Notes: generated by a model from the letters alone, not told the origin. Shown: positions 1 through 7,787, counted from the stretch's first letter. The stretch: 24,625 nt of DNA from Bacteroidota bacterium (GCA_023429265.1 JAEYVS010000182.1:1-24625), one strand, 5' to 3'. Translations and numbers: made by a program.

Positions 1-217
1 ACTCATTATCTCTATCACGAACATAGCCGGTATTTCCCAGAGTTGCGCCGATGAAATGTTTCAGATTTCCGCAAATATGGAGGGCAAGATTAGCAGGTGT
101 GTTTTTAATGTCACCGTGAAGTTTCCAGAGGTCATCTTCATCTTTATATGTAAGTATCTCTTCTCTAAGGGTTTCGAGATTTCTTGCAAATAATATGTCG
201 TAATCATTCAATGCCAT
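1..217 (-). CDS. DinB-like family protein, N-terminal part (cut by window edge)
   Basis: The reading frame starts at an ATG at 217 and runs off the left edge after 72 codons. It begins MALNDYDILFARNLETLREE and contains an 'NLALHICGNLKHFIGATLG' stretch followed by 'GYVRDRDNE'. This resembles the small DinB-superfamily (DUF1572-like) four-helix proteins, where a His in the 'LALHxxGN' helix is usually one of the metal ligands. Members are often tied to metal-dependent thiol chemistry or stress, but this one has no specific function I can name. Only 4 bases separate its start from the stop of the E1 gene upstream, so the two are probably co-transcribed. The C-terminal part, with any further metal ligands, lies outside the window. 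The family call rests on a short fragment. The start is well supported by position. Confidence 0.7.
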   Translation of the reverse strand, partial: MALNDYDILFARNLETLREEILTYKDEDDLWKLHGDIKNTPANLALHICGNLKHFIGATLGNTGYVRDRDNE

Positions 218-221
218 CACA

Positions 222-2645
222 TCAATAAAACATTGGGCACTTCTTAGGGTCAGATTCATACAAAATATCATATACGGACCGGAAAACATCTTCAGCATTC
301 GGTTTTGAGAAGTAATCTCCATCCGTACCATACGCGGGACGGTGCTCCTGCGCTGCCAGGCACTGTGGCTTCGAGTCGAGATACTTCCAGCCTTCCTGTT
401 CGTCAATAACCTTCTGCATCATATAAGATGTTGCTCCGCCGGGTACATCCTCATCTACGAATAGAATCCTATTTGTTTTCTTCAATGAATCTGAGATAGA
501 ACCGGATAAGTCAAAGGGGATAAGGGTCTGGACATCTATTACTTCGCAAGAGACATTAAGCGTTTCAAGTTTATGTACAGCATCCATTACAATGTCAACA
601 CACGCGCCATAAGTTACAATGGTTATGTCTTTCCCTTCTTTGACAGTTTCAGTCATACCGAGAGGAACGGATATCTCGCCGATATTATCAGGCAGAGATT
701 CCTTAAGCCTGTAAGCATTAAGCCGTTCGATTATAAGCCCGGGTTCGTCTGACTGCAGGAGCGTATTATAAAAGCCTGCCGCTTTAGTCATATTACGAGG
801 AACACATACATAAAGCCCCCTGAATGAACCCAGAATAGCGCTCATCGGGGAGCCGGAATGCCATATACCTTCGAGCCTGTGACCCCGTGTACGAACGATC
901 ATTGGAGCCTTCTGCCCGCCTTTGGTGCGGTAAAGCATTGTCGCGAGGTCATCGCTGATGATCTGTAAACCATATAAAAGATAATCCAGGTATTGTATTT
1001 CGATTATGGGCTTGAGACCTCTTAGAGCAGTACCGATCCCCTGCCCTACAATGGTTGCTTCACGTATACCGGTATCGGTCAATCTCAATTCACCAAACTT
1101 CTCCTGGATGCCGATCATACCCTGGTTTACATCGCCGAGCTTTCCGATGTCTTCGCCAATGGCAAAGATGCGGGGATCGCGTTCAAATGCCTTCATAAAG
1201 AATGCGTTCAGAACCTCGCTGCCGTTTAGTTTTTCTGCTCCATCACTGTAAATTGGCTTCACTTCAGGAACATCGAGAGCACTGTATGCGGATTCACTAT
1301 GTAAGTATGAGCTGTAGCGTTCGAAATTCTTCTTTTTAAAATCATTATACCATTCTACTAGGTCCTTTCTTTCCTGTACATCGCCCGCACGGGAAACCCT
1401 CAGTACATCCATTACAGCACCGGATATGACTTTCCTGTTCTTATCTATTGAAGTTTTTAAATCATTATAGATCTTTTGAACTTCTTCTTTCGCTGCACTT
1501 TTCTCAGCTATTTTAAGAATTAAAGCTGCGGCATCATTTGCGTCTTTCTTTATAGGGTTCAGAAATTCATCCCAGGCTGCTTTTTGAGCATCCTTTACCA
1601 TTTTCTTTGCTTCCTGTTCTATGGAATCAAGCTCACCTTCTGAAGCTATTGCATTAGATAATATCCATTCGCGCATTTTTGTAATGCAGTCCATATCCTT
1701 TTCCCATTGGAGACGCTCCTCAGATTTATACCTCTCGTGAGAACCCGATGTCGAATGTCCCTGCGGCTGTGTTACTTCCTGGATATGGAACATCACCGGG
1801 ATGTGTTTCTCGCGACAGGTCTTAATACCTTCTTCATAAATTTTACATAGCCCTTCATAGTCCCACCCTTTTCCCCGATAAATCTTAAATCCTTGCCCGG
1901 TCTCTTCGTCATATTCGTATCCTTTGAGAACTTCCGATATATTTGATTTTGCGACCTGGTATTCATTAGATACTGAAATTCCATATCCATCATCCCAGAT
2001 CGAGATTGCCATTGGCACCATTAGTACCGCTGCAGCGTTTATTGTTTCGAAGAACATTCCTTCCGCGCAGCTTGCATTTCCTATCGTTCCGAACGCGACT
2101 TCATTACCCTTGTTCGTAAAGTCTGTCATTTCGTGAAGGTCCTTGTTATTACGATACAATTTCGATGCATAAGCAAGCCCGAGAAGTCTCTGCATCTGGC
2201 CGGCAGTAGGAGAAATATCCGGGGAAGAATTTTTCATCTCCATCAGGTTTTTCCAGTTGCCTTTTTCATCAAGACTGCGTGTAGCAAAATGTGAGTTCAT
2301 CATTCTGCCTGCGGATGCAGGTTCGTGAGAAACATCCGTATCAGCATATAGCTGCGCAAACCATTCTTTGATAGTAAACATACCCGCCGAAAAGGCAAAA
2401 GTCTGATCGCGGTAATATCCTGAGCGAAAATCTCCATTCTGAAAAACCTTTGCCATTGCAAGCTGGGCAATTTCCTTTCCGTCTCCGAAGATGCCGAACT
2501 TTGCTTTGCCGGTCAGAACTTCCTTCCTTCCAAGCAAGCTTGCTTCGCGGCTTTCAACAGCGAGTTTATAATCTGCTATTACATCTTTCTTATATTGTTC
2601 GAAATTTTTATCTGTTTTATCGGGTTTTTGCGTAGTATTTGCCAT
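222..2645 (-). CDS. 2-oxoacid dehydrogenase E1, fused alpha and beta subunits (TPP-dependent)
   Basis: Fused E1 of a pyruvate or branched-chain 2-oxoacid dehydrogenase complex, which decarboxylates the 2-oxoacid with thiamine diphosphate and passes the acyl group to E2 lipoate. The alpha half comes first (about residues 15-400 of the product as started here). The beta half begins around residue 465 with 'NGSEVLNAFFMKAFERDP' and 'AIGEDIG'. The usual GDG...NN TPP motif of E1 alpha appears as 'GNASCAEG' and 'IWDDGYGIS', a variant I recall from fused Bacteroidota E1s. A Ser-rich 'HSTSGSHERY' loop matches the E1 alpha regulatory loop. The frame is open to an ATG at 2693, but that adds 16 residues (MYLTEYYKLT...) unlike the family. 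I chose the ATG at 2645 (MANTTQKPDK). Neither start has a clear ribosome binding site. E2 and E3 are not in the window, so the substrate (pyruvate or branched-chain) is undecided. Confidence 0.9.
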   Translation of the reverse strand: MANTTQKPDKTDKNFEQYKKDVIADYKLAVESREASLLGRKEVLTGKAKFGIFGDGKEIAQLAMAKVFQNGDFRSGYYRDQTFAFSAGMFTIKEWFAQLYADTDVSHEPASAGRMMNSHFATRSLDEKGNWKNLMEMKNSSPDISPTAGQMQRLLGLAYASKLYRNNKDLHEMTDFTNKGNEVAFGTIGNASCAEGMFFETINAAAVLMVPMAISIWDDGYGISVSNEYQVAKSNISEVLKGYEYDEETGQGFKIYRGKGWDYEGLCKIYEEGIKTCREKHIPVMFHIQEVTQPQGHSTSGSHERYKSEERLQWEKDMDCITKMREWILSNAIASEGELDSIEQEAKKMVKDAQKAAWDEFLNPIKKDANDAAALILKIAEKSAAKEEVQKIYNDLKTSIDKNRKVISGAVMDVLRVSRAGDVQERKDLVEWYNDFKKKNFERYSSYLHSESAYSALDVPEVKPIYSDGAEKLNGSEVLNAFFMKAFERDPRIFAIGEDIGKLGDVNQGMIGIQEKFGELRLTDTGIREATIVGQGIGTALRGLKPIIEIQYLDYLLYGLQIISDDLATMLYRTKGGQKAPMIVRTRGHRLEGIWHSGSPMSAILGSFRGLYVCVPRNMTKAAGFYNTLLQSDEPGLIIERLNAYRLKESLPDNIGEISVPLGMTETVKEGKDITIVTYGACVDIVMDAVHKLETLNVSCEVIDVQTLIPFDLSGSISDSLKKTNRILFVDEDVPGGATSYMMQKVIDEQEGWKYLDSKPQCLAAQEHRPAYGTDGDYFSKPNAEDVFRSVYDILYESDPKKCPMFY

Positions 2646-2752
2646 AAGTATGTGAATTACTGAAGTTAATTTATAATATTCAGTAAGATACAAATTATGA
2701 AGAAAAGGTTAAATGCTAAAGGGAGGGAAGAATTTAAGAAGAAATAATAAGG

Positions 2753-3046
2753 TTAACTAATTTTCAACTTCTCCAACATTTCATCGGTCAAAGTATCGGA
2801 ATAAACCCCATAGCCATTAACCAAAACCCCCTTTACACTGTGCTTATTCGATGAAATAGCATATAAAATCGCTGAATCACCAGGATCGGATTGTCCTTCA
2901 AACCTGTAATATTCATCTATCTGAAAATCAGAGGGAAATATCTTTAATGTACTGCTTCGGCAATCTTCTGAAAGGTTAAAATCTTCAGTGTACCCCTTTG
3001 ATATCAATTCATTCAGTTTTTCAGAAAGAGTTGTAGTATTTGACAT
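2753..3046 (-). CDS. Small conserved protein, family often mislabelled 'phosphoribosylpyrophosphate synthetase'
   Basis: A 97-residue soluble protein without signal peptide or membrane segment. It has the layout of a small family common in Bacteroidota: an N-terminal helix, 'KGYTEDFNLSEDC', then 'YYRFEGQSDPGDSAILYAI', then 'GVLVNGYGVYSD' and a short C-terminal helix. Database entries of this family are often called phosphoribosylpyrophosphate synthetase, but at under 100 residues it has neither the PRPP-binding loop nor the two-domain size of Prs (about 310 residues), so that name should not be carried over. The gene lies 20 bases after the SDR gene and about 107 bases before the E1 start, all on the same strand, so it may share the SDR transcript. 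Real function unknown. Confidence 0.75.
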   Translation of the reverse strand: MSNTTTLSEKLNELISKGYTEDFNLSEDCRSSTLKIFPSDFQIDEYYRFEGQSDPGDSAILYAISSNKHSVKGVLVNGYGVYSDTLTDEMLEKLKIS

Positions 3047-3066
3047 TTCTCTGACAATTTTAATTA

Positions 3067-3849
3067 TTAAGAATTCCCGTAGATGTTTGACTCACCACCA
3101 TCGATTGCAATGGTTTGTCCGCTTACATAGCCATTTTCTTCACTAAGAAGAAAAGCAACTACTTTAGCAACTTCTTTAGGCAGTCCTAACCGCTTAGTTG
3201 GATTACGCTGGGCATATTCTGTCTCGGCTGCCTTTGGATCGTCCGGGTTCACTTGCTTAAACGCTTCTTCTACCATATGGGTAAGAATTGCGCCGGGTGC
3301 AATTGCATTGGTAAGTATCCCATATTTTCCATATTCAAGCGCGGCATTTTTTGTCATGCCTGATACTGCGTGCTTGCTTGCAACGTAAGGGATCTGATTG
3401 AGTACTCCACGTATGCCGCCAACTGACGCAACATTCACAATGCGTCCGAAATTCTGTTTCTGCATAACAGGGAGCACATAGCGCATTCCATAGTAAACAC
3501 CCATCAAATTTATGTCAATCACTTTCTTGAAAGTGTTTACATCATATTCGGTTATTGCAGCTTGTTTTCCTTCGATCCCGGCATTATTGTATAATCCGTC
3601 TATTCGCCCAAATTCTTTTACTGTTTCATCAACATAATTTTTTACTGCCTCTTCGCTTGATACATCAGCAACTACTGTTAGAATTTTGACTTCGGGGAAC
3701 TCTTTATTTATTTCTTTTTTTGCATTTTCGAGACTTTCCTTATTATAGTCAACTAATGTAAGGTTAGCGCCTTGAGATGCAAGTTCCTTTGCCGTAGCAA
3801 GACCAAGCCCCATCGCAGCACCGGTAATTATAATTACTTTATTTTTCAT
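3067..3849 (-). CDS. SDR family NAD(P)-dependent oxidoreductase
   Basis: A classical short-chain dehydrogenase of 260 residues, the usual length. The cofactor motif TGAAMGLG is at residues 9-16, the NNAG motif at 89-92, the structural Asn in 'DINLMG' at about 114, the catalytic Ser at about 143, and Tyr156-x-x-x-Lys160 in 'YVASK'. An Asp at the end of the second strand ('LVDYN', about residue 35) suggests preference for NAD(H) over NADP(H). The C-terminus 'GQTIAIDGGESN' is typical of glucose-dehydrogenase-like and 3-oxoacyl-ACP-reductase-like SDRs. The substrate cannot be read from sequence. It is the first gene of the minus-strand group that continues with the small unknown protein and the E1. 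ATG start at 3849; no strong ribosome binding site is seen. Confidence 0.93.
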   Translation of the reverse strand: MKNKVIIITGAAMGLGLATAKELASQGANLTLVDYNKESLENAKKEINKEFPEVKILTVVADVSSEEAVKNYVDETVKEFGRIDGLYNNAGIEGKQAAITEYDVNTFKKVIDINLMGVYYGMRYVLPVMQKQNFGRIVNVASVGGIRGVLNQIPYVASKHAVSGMTKNAALEYGKYGILTNAIAPGAILTHMVEEAFKQVNPDDPKAAETEYAQRNPTKRLGLPKEVAKVVAFLLSEENGYVSGQTIAIDGGESNIYGNS

Positions 3850-3938
3850 TAGGTATGTTTAATTGATAAAATAAGATACTACTTCTTATTAAGAAAATCA
3901 ATTAAAGCTATATACGTTTAAACTTAAACAGAGGAATA

Positions 3939-5507
3939 TTAAACTCTATAGGATGTTTGTTTAGGTCTATTGGTGGAATGGGGCGTTTTATTCGATTTAC
4001 GGGGAATTAATTCATCAGCTTTCTTAAGCAGCCATTCTCTGGCGAATAATTCATTTTCTTGAAATATTTGCTTTCGCAGATAACCATCAGAATTTTTACC
4101 TAACTTTACCTGCTCATTGATTAGTTTTCCTAGAAAATATACAAACCTTTTATGGTTATGTTTGACCCTGGATTGTATATGATCGGAATTACCAAGATAA
4201 TGCCTGTATGAATCAAGCCCTTTTAAAGCTTCATCTAGATCTCCACTCTCATATAAGGACATCAAAGTATAAGCTTTTTTATCGACATTAAACCTTGAGT
4301 ATTCATCCTTTATTTTCCCAAAAGATAAAACTGCCCCTGTAAAGTCCTTTTTTTCAAATGCTAATCTTCCTCTAGCATAATAAGTTGCATCTTTTCTAAG
4401 ATCCTTTTGAAGTTTTGATTTAAACTTTTCTACAAATTCTTCTACCCACTCTATTTCTCCTTCTCTTACACCGGCTACAATTGCATTTCTAAATAGATCC
4501 ATTGGAAAAATTTTACTCTTGGAATGCCGGTAAAATCCGTTCTCAATTATAAGTTTATAAACAGAAATAAGTTCGGTACCATATTTCTTTACTCCCGGGT
4601 TAAAACTTCTTTTTAAAACACAATAATCTAACAGTCTTGTAAAAAAATGATACCTGTAATCCGGCTCAATAAACATAGCTTTAGAAATGAGTAACCTTTT
4701 AAAATCATCATAATGCTTTTCATCGTTCATATTTGAGAATGCTTTATATTTTGCGAGAAAAATCTCAATAATCTCCAACTTATCCGGAAATTTTTTATCT
4801 GCAACCGTTTTTATAAATTTTAAACCTTCTTCAACATTAATGATCCCGTAAATGGCATCCAGATATTCATTATTTATCGGAATGTTCTTTTGTTTGCAAT
4901 ATTTTACATACGTATCTACCACTCCGGTTATCTCAATAATAAAGAAGTTATATAGATTCTTTGTAGCCAGGATTATATTATCAGGATTATCTTTTTTACG
5001 TCTTTTAATTTTAGGTCCGTGAAGTGTATTTATAAAGTTAAACTTGTCCTGTTCGATATTATATTTTAAAAGATATGAAGAAGCGCTCGAAAATTCAGTT
5101 TCAGAGTTTCTGTCAGCGTTTGCTAAATTATTTTGAAAAGATTCATATAAGCCTCGCACTAAAAGCTCTTCGCGTAATACTTCATTTCTGAGCAGACCTT
5201 TATTCATAAATGATCTAACTGCAATAAATTCTTCTGCCGCATGATAAAGAGCATTTAAGGAAAACCTCATAGTAGAGTCTGAATATCCCCTCTTCTTGTA
5301 CTCAACCGGAAAAAGTTTCTTATAAAGGGTCAAAGCATCAATATTTCGAAAATCCTTATGCTTGTACTGCTTTACCAGCAGAATATAAAGCTGCTTTAAT
5401 TTACTCCGCTTCACAAAAAATGGTGAATCAAGAAATTTGCTGAACTCTTTATGCTCTTCATTTGAAAAGGAGCGCAATATACCAAACACTTTGCTATTTT
5501 TGATCAT
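3939..5507 (-). CDS. Uncharacterised protein, paralogue A (522 aa)
   Basis: A large soluble protein with no signal peptide or membrane segment and no enzyme motif I recognise. It is mostly helical by composition, rich in Lys, Glu, Phe, Leu and Tyr, and its C-terminal 200 residues look like helix-turn-helix solenoid (TPR-like) material. It is clearly homologous to the product of 5909-7414. Both start with 'L..FS..E...F..FL..P.F..R.K...LY', then 'LFP.E.K..GY.D.TMR.SL..L....E.F', and share the middle 'IE.GFY'/'VDNGYY' and C-terminal 'REWLLKKADE'/'KKWLMEKVGM' regions. The N-terminal block resembles hypothetical proteins that I recall as multiplied in Ignavibacteriota genomes. It starts at the ATG at 5507 and is divergent from the small secreted protein gene at 5682. 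The Lys/Arg-rich C-terminal tail (after residue 500) is absent from paralogue B. Function unknown; a scaffold role is only a guess from the helical repeat look. Confidence 0.85.
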   Translation of the reverse strand: MIKNSKVFGILRSFSNEEHKEFSKFLDSPFFVKRSKLKQLYILLVKQYKHKDFRNIDALTLYKKLFPVEYKKRGYSDSTMRFSLNALYHAAEEFIAVRSFMNKGLLRNEVLREELLVRGLYESFQNNLANADRNSETEFSSASSYLLKYNIEQDKFNFINTLHGPKIKRRKKDNPDNIILATKNLYNFFIIEITGVVDTYVKYCKQKNIPINNEYLDAIYGIINVEEGLKFIKTVADKKFPDKLEIIEIFLAKYKAFSNMNDEKHYDDFKRLLISKAMFIEPDYRYHFFTRLLDYCVLKRSFNPGVKKYGTELISVYKLIIENGFYRHSKSKIFPMDLFRNAIVAGVREGEIEWVEEFVEKFKSKLQKDLRKDATYYARGRLAFEKKDFTGAVLSFGKIKDEYSRFNVDKKAYTLMSLYESGDLDEALKGLDSYRHYLGNSDHIQSRVKHNHKRFVYFLGKLINEQVKLGKNSDGYLRKQIFQENELFAREWLLKKADELIPRKSNKTPHSTNRPKQTSYRV

Positions 5508-5509
5508 CT

Positions 5510-5609
5510 AAATTTGCAACATTACTTTTTTAGAAATACTTGCTAAAATATTCAAAATTGCGATTAATTTCAAGAATTTAACCTTATATACACTTAAAAT
5601 TTGCAACAT
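5510..5609. repeat. 13-bp direct repeat (AAATTTGCAACAT) in a divergent promoter region
   Basis: The 13-base sequence AAATTTGCAACAT occurs at 5510-5522 and again at 5597-5609, 87 bases apart, in the 174-bp region between the divergent starts at 5507 and 5682. The first copy ends three bases upstream of the paralogue A start. The core TTTGCAAC also occurs at 7426-7433, just upstream of the paralogue B start. TTGCAA is a palindrome, so this could be a regulator half-site or part of a promoter. The entry covers both copies and the spacer. Confidence 0.4.
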
Positions 5610-5681
5610 AAAATTCTTCGCTTCTTTGCTCTGATAAGACATTAGGAATAATTTCCCGAAAGTCTAAAACAAGGAGAAGAG

Positions 5682-5897
5682 ATGAAGGCTTTTTTGTTAG
5701 TTTTAATATCGGTCTTTACAATTGGAATTTCATCCATATCTATTGCGCAGCAGGAAAGGGTAAAACAAAATACTGTATATAACAGCCCGACTAATGGTGA
5801 GGGCTACACTTATGAATATATTGAGGTTGATGGAAAAACTTTTGCTTATGTATACCTGGAAGGTGTGTTGGTCGACATATATGAAGAAGAGGATTAG
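5682..5897 (+). CDS. Small secreted protein, 71 aa, unknown function
   Basis: A short gene with an unusually good ribosome binding site for this window: AAGGAG at 5671-5676, five bases before the ATG. The product has a clear signal peptide: Lys at position 2, a hydrophobic core (FLLVLISVFTIGISSISIA), and a probable cleavage after Ala22 before QQER. The mature part is about 49 residues, acidic, rich in Tyr and Val ('YTYEYIEVDGKTFAYVYLEG') and likely beta-stranded. It has no Cys and no lipobox, so it is probably a soluble periplasmic or exported protein rather than a lipoprotein. It is divergent from paralogue A, and its stop lies 11 bases from the stop of paralogue B on the other strand. I do not recognise a family. 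Confidence 0.7.
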   Translation: MKAFLLVLISVFTIGISSISIAQQERVKQNTVYNSPTNGEGYTYEYIEVDGKTFAYVYLEGVLVDIYEEED

Positions 5898-5908
5898 GGG
5901 ATACTTTT

Positions 5909-7414
5909 TTATTTAAATTGCCTCATCCCTACCTTCTCCATAAGCCACTTTTTACCACGGAGTTTGGGTTCTTTTTCGATTTCATACCGTAAATCGGTAA
6001 ATCCTCCCCTGGAGCTCTCTTTGCCAGAAATTTTGATGAGCTTCAGGGTGAGTTTTAAAAAATTATTCACCTTTTCCTTAAGGGTGAATGACACCTTGTT
6101 ACTCTCATCAATATAACGCTGCATTGAGTTGATCAATGAAAAAGCCTGGTCTAATGCACCGGTCTCAATGAATATCTTTATTAGAAGTATTTTCTTATCT
6201 ATTTCGAGATTAAAATACTCTCCCTTCATTTTATTCAGGCTATTATGTGCTTCATCAAAATTTCCCCTGCTAAATAAGATGTGCGCTAAACCGCAATGAT
6301 AAGCTGTCTCTTTGAATTCTTCAGGGAGCTTTGGAGCAAATTCCTTTACAAAGGCTTCAGTCCACTGGAGCTCTTCCTCATCACAGCCCATCAGGAATAA
6401 TATACGGTAAAGATCAATTTGGAAGTATGGTCCCTCGGTGTGCTCATAATATCCGTTATCGACCATAATTTTAAGAATATTGAAAAGTTCAGACGGAAAT
6501 TCCTTGTTCTTGTCCACACCCATTGGGTTTAACGAACAATACTTTACAAACTGAAAGAATATGTGGGAGCGGGTATTTGTATCAAGCATTTCAGCATTTT
6601 TCAATACATACTTTTTTAGATCCTTATACTCCTTTTCATCACTGCCTTCAAAAAGCTCAAAGAATTTCTCGTAAATCTTAAAGACCATGCCTGCTTTCTC
6701 CGTACCGGACTCCCGGGCAAGAAATGAAATAAACTCATTCACATTTATCTTTTCGCAGAGTTTATATAAAAAACTTTTCTCATATTCCTGGTCAAATCTC
6801 ATTGCATACTTTTCAGCTCCATCATTCAGATATAAAAGCTCCAGTATGAAATAATATGTCAGATACTTTGCTATATCATCGATCTCTTCTATTCCAACTT
6901 TTTTGTTTCGTTTGATGATAAAGTCGCTGTACATACTTTCAAAGTTCTTTTTCTCTAAAGAGAACTTATACGCATTAAGGAAAAAATCACTTCCGAGCTT
7001 TGTTTTTTTCTCAAGTTTTTTTCCTAAATTATCCAGGCCTTTTAGATACTGCCTGTCAAGGTGCCTTCTCCTTAACTCCCTCCTCAAAACTTCATCATAT
7101 AAAACTTCATTTTCATCTACTGACATAAATACCAGGAATTTTTCAACAGACCTTTGCAGTTCAAACAATGAATTTCTCATTGTAGCGTCATTATATCCTT
7201 TATCCTTCCATTCATTAGGGAAAAGAACTTTATATGTTTTCTCTTTATTAAACTGAATTTCTCCGGCGTCACCGGATTCACTCAGCAATTCTTCATATAA
7301 TTTGATTATTTTTTTTCTTGTGGCAAACCCCGGAGCTTCAAGAAAAGCCCTAAAATCCTTTTTTTCTTTATCTGAAAAAGTGGAGAGTATTTTTAAAACT
7401 GTAATTTCCCTCAT
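5909..7414 (-). CDS. Uncharacterised protein, paralogue B (501 aa)
   Basis: Second member of the pair with 3939-5507. The frame is open up to an ATG at 7486, but the first 24 residues from there (MYIYCIVNILCLLL...) have no counterpart in paralogue A. Starting at the ATG at 7414 gives MREITVLKILSTFSDKEKKDF, which lines up residue for residue with MIKNSKVFGILRSFSNEEHKEF of paralogue A, so 7414 is the better start. The product is soluble, helical and rich in Lys, Glu and Phe, with no catalytic motif I can name. The Phe/Leu-rich N-terminal block (residues 1-100) is the best conserved part between the two, followed by the C-terminal 'WL.KK/EK' helix. The region upstream contains TTTGCAAC at 7426-7433, the core of the repeat found at the start of paralogue A. 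Function unknown. Confidence 0.85.
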   Translation of the reverse strand: MREITVLKILSTFSDKEKKDFRAFLEAPGFATRKKIIKLYEELLSESGDAGEIQFNKEKTYKVLFPNEWKDKGYNDATMRNSLFELQRSVEKFLVFMSVDENEVLYDEVLRRELRRRHLDRQYLKGLDNLGKKLEKKTKLGSDFFLNAYKFSLEKKNFESMYSDFIIKRNKKVGIEEIDDIAKYLTYYFILELLYLNDGAEKYAMRFDQEYEKSFLYKLCEKINVNEFISFLARESGTEKAGMVFKIYEKFFELFEGSDEKEYKDLKKYVLKNAEMLDTNTRSHIFFQFVKYCSLNPMGVDKNKEFPSELFNILKIMVDNGYYEHTEGPYFQIDLYRILFLMGCDEEELQWTEAFVKEFAPKLPEEFKETAYHCGLAHILFSRGNFDEAHNSLNKMKGEYFNLEIDKKILLIKIFIETGALDQAFSLINSMQRYIDESNKVSFTLKEKVNNFLKLTLKLIKISGKESSRGGFTDLRYEIEKEPKLRGKKWLMEKVGMRQFK

Positions 7415-7787
7415 TTCTAATGGTTTTTGCAACTTAAATCCATTTAACAATAAACATAAAATATTAACAATACAGTAAATATACAAACTATTAGCCTGTG
7501 ACTATTCTGATTAAGTGCAACAAAACTTTTAAAGATTCTTTGTTTAATAAAACTTTATGGGGTAAGTTGACATAACTGCCATGGATTAGTTAACAAAGGG
7601 AAAAGAAGTGAAGCGATTCACGTAAGAATGAGATGTTTGAAGCTGCCACAAAGTAATTAGTATAATATCTAAACGGGTGAAAACATTGGATTTCACCCGT
7701 TTTTTGTGTTCATTTATGAATTTAAATTACGAAATAAATGCTTTATATTTATTAAACATCGAGTAAATTGAACATTAAGGAATCATA
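7415..7787. other. Intergenic region with orphan terminator and possible leader RNA
   Basis: This 373-bp gap between divergent genes has no credible coding frame. Its AT-rich left part (7415-7555) should hold the promoter of paralogue B. The part from about 7555 to 7670 is less AT-rich and can form at least two small hairpins: AGTT/AACT around a GACAT loop near 7565-7577, and GTGAA(GCGA)TTCAC at 7608-7621, whose loop is of GNRA type. It runs into a strong plus-strand terminator at 7671-7705. A plus-strand transcript from here would end there or, if the terminator is bypassed, continue into the mutase gene. Short strings in order (AGGGAA, GTGAA, GTAAG, GCTGCCAC) recall pieces of the cobalamin riboswitch, but its central core is not evident. 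Confidence 0.45.
7671..7705 (+). terminator. Rho-independent terminator with perfect 12-bp stem
   Basis: AAACGGGTGAAA at 7671-7682 pairs perfectly with TTTCACCCGTTT at 7691-7702 around an 8-base loop, and a run of six T ends at 7705. The T run is on the plus-strand side, so it stops plus-strand transcription. The nearest annotated upstream gene is on the other strand, so the stopped transcript must start within 7415-7670. It lies 83 bases before the mutase start. Confidence 0.85.

Noticed and set aside
2646..2693. Upstream ATG that would lengthen the E1 protein by 16 residues
   Set aside because: The added residues (MYLTEYYKLTSVIHIL) do not resemble the family N-terminus, and the ATG at 2645 gives a normal start.
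7415..7486. Upstream ATG for paralogue B with a hydrophobic N-terminus that could be read as a membrane anchor
   Set aside because: Paralogue A has nothing matching it, and starting at 7414 aligns the two proteins from the first residues.
7567..7595. TTGACA with 17-base spacing as a promoter for the putative leader RNA
   Set aside because: The sequence at the -10 position (TTAACA) is a poor match, and the site lies inside the candidate structured region.
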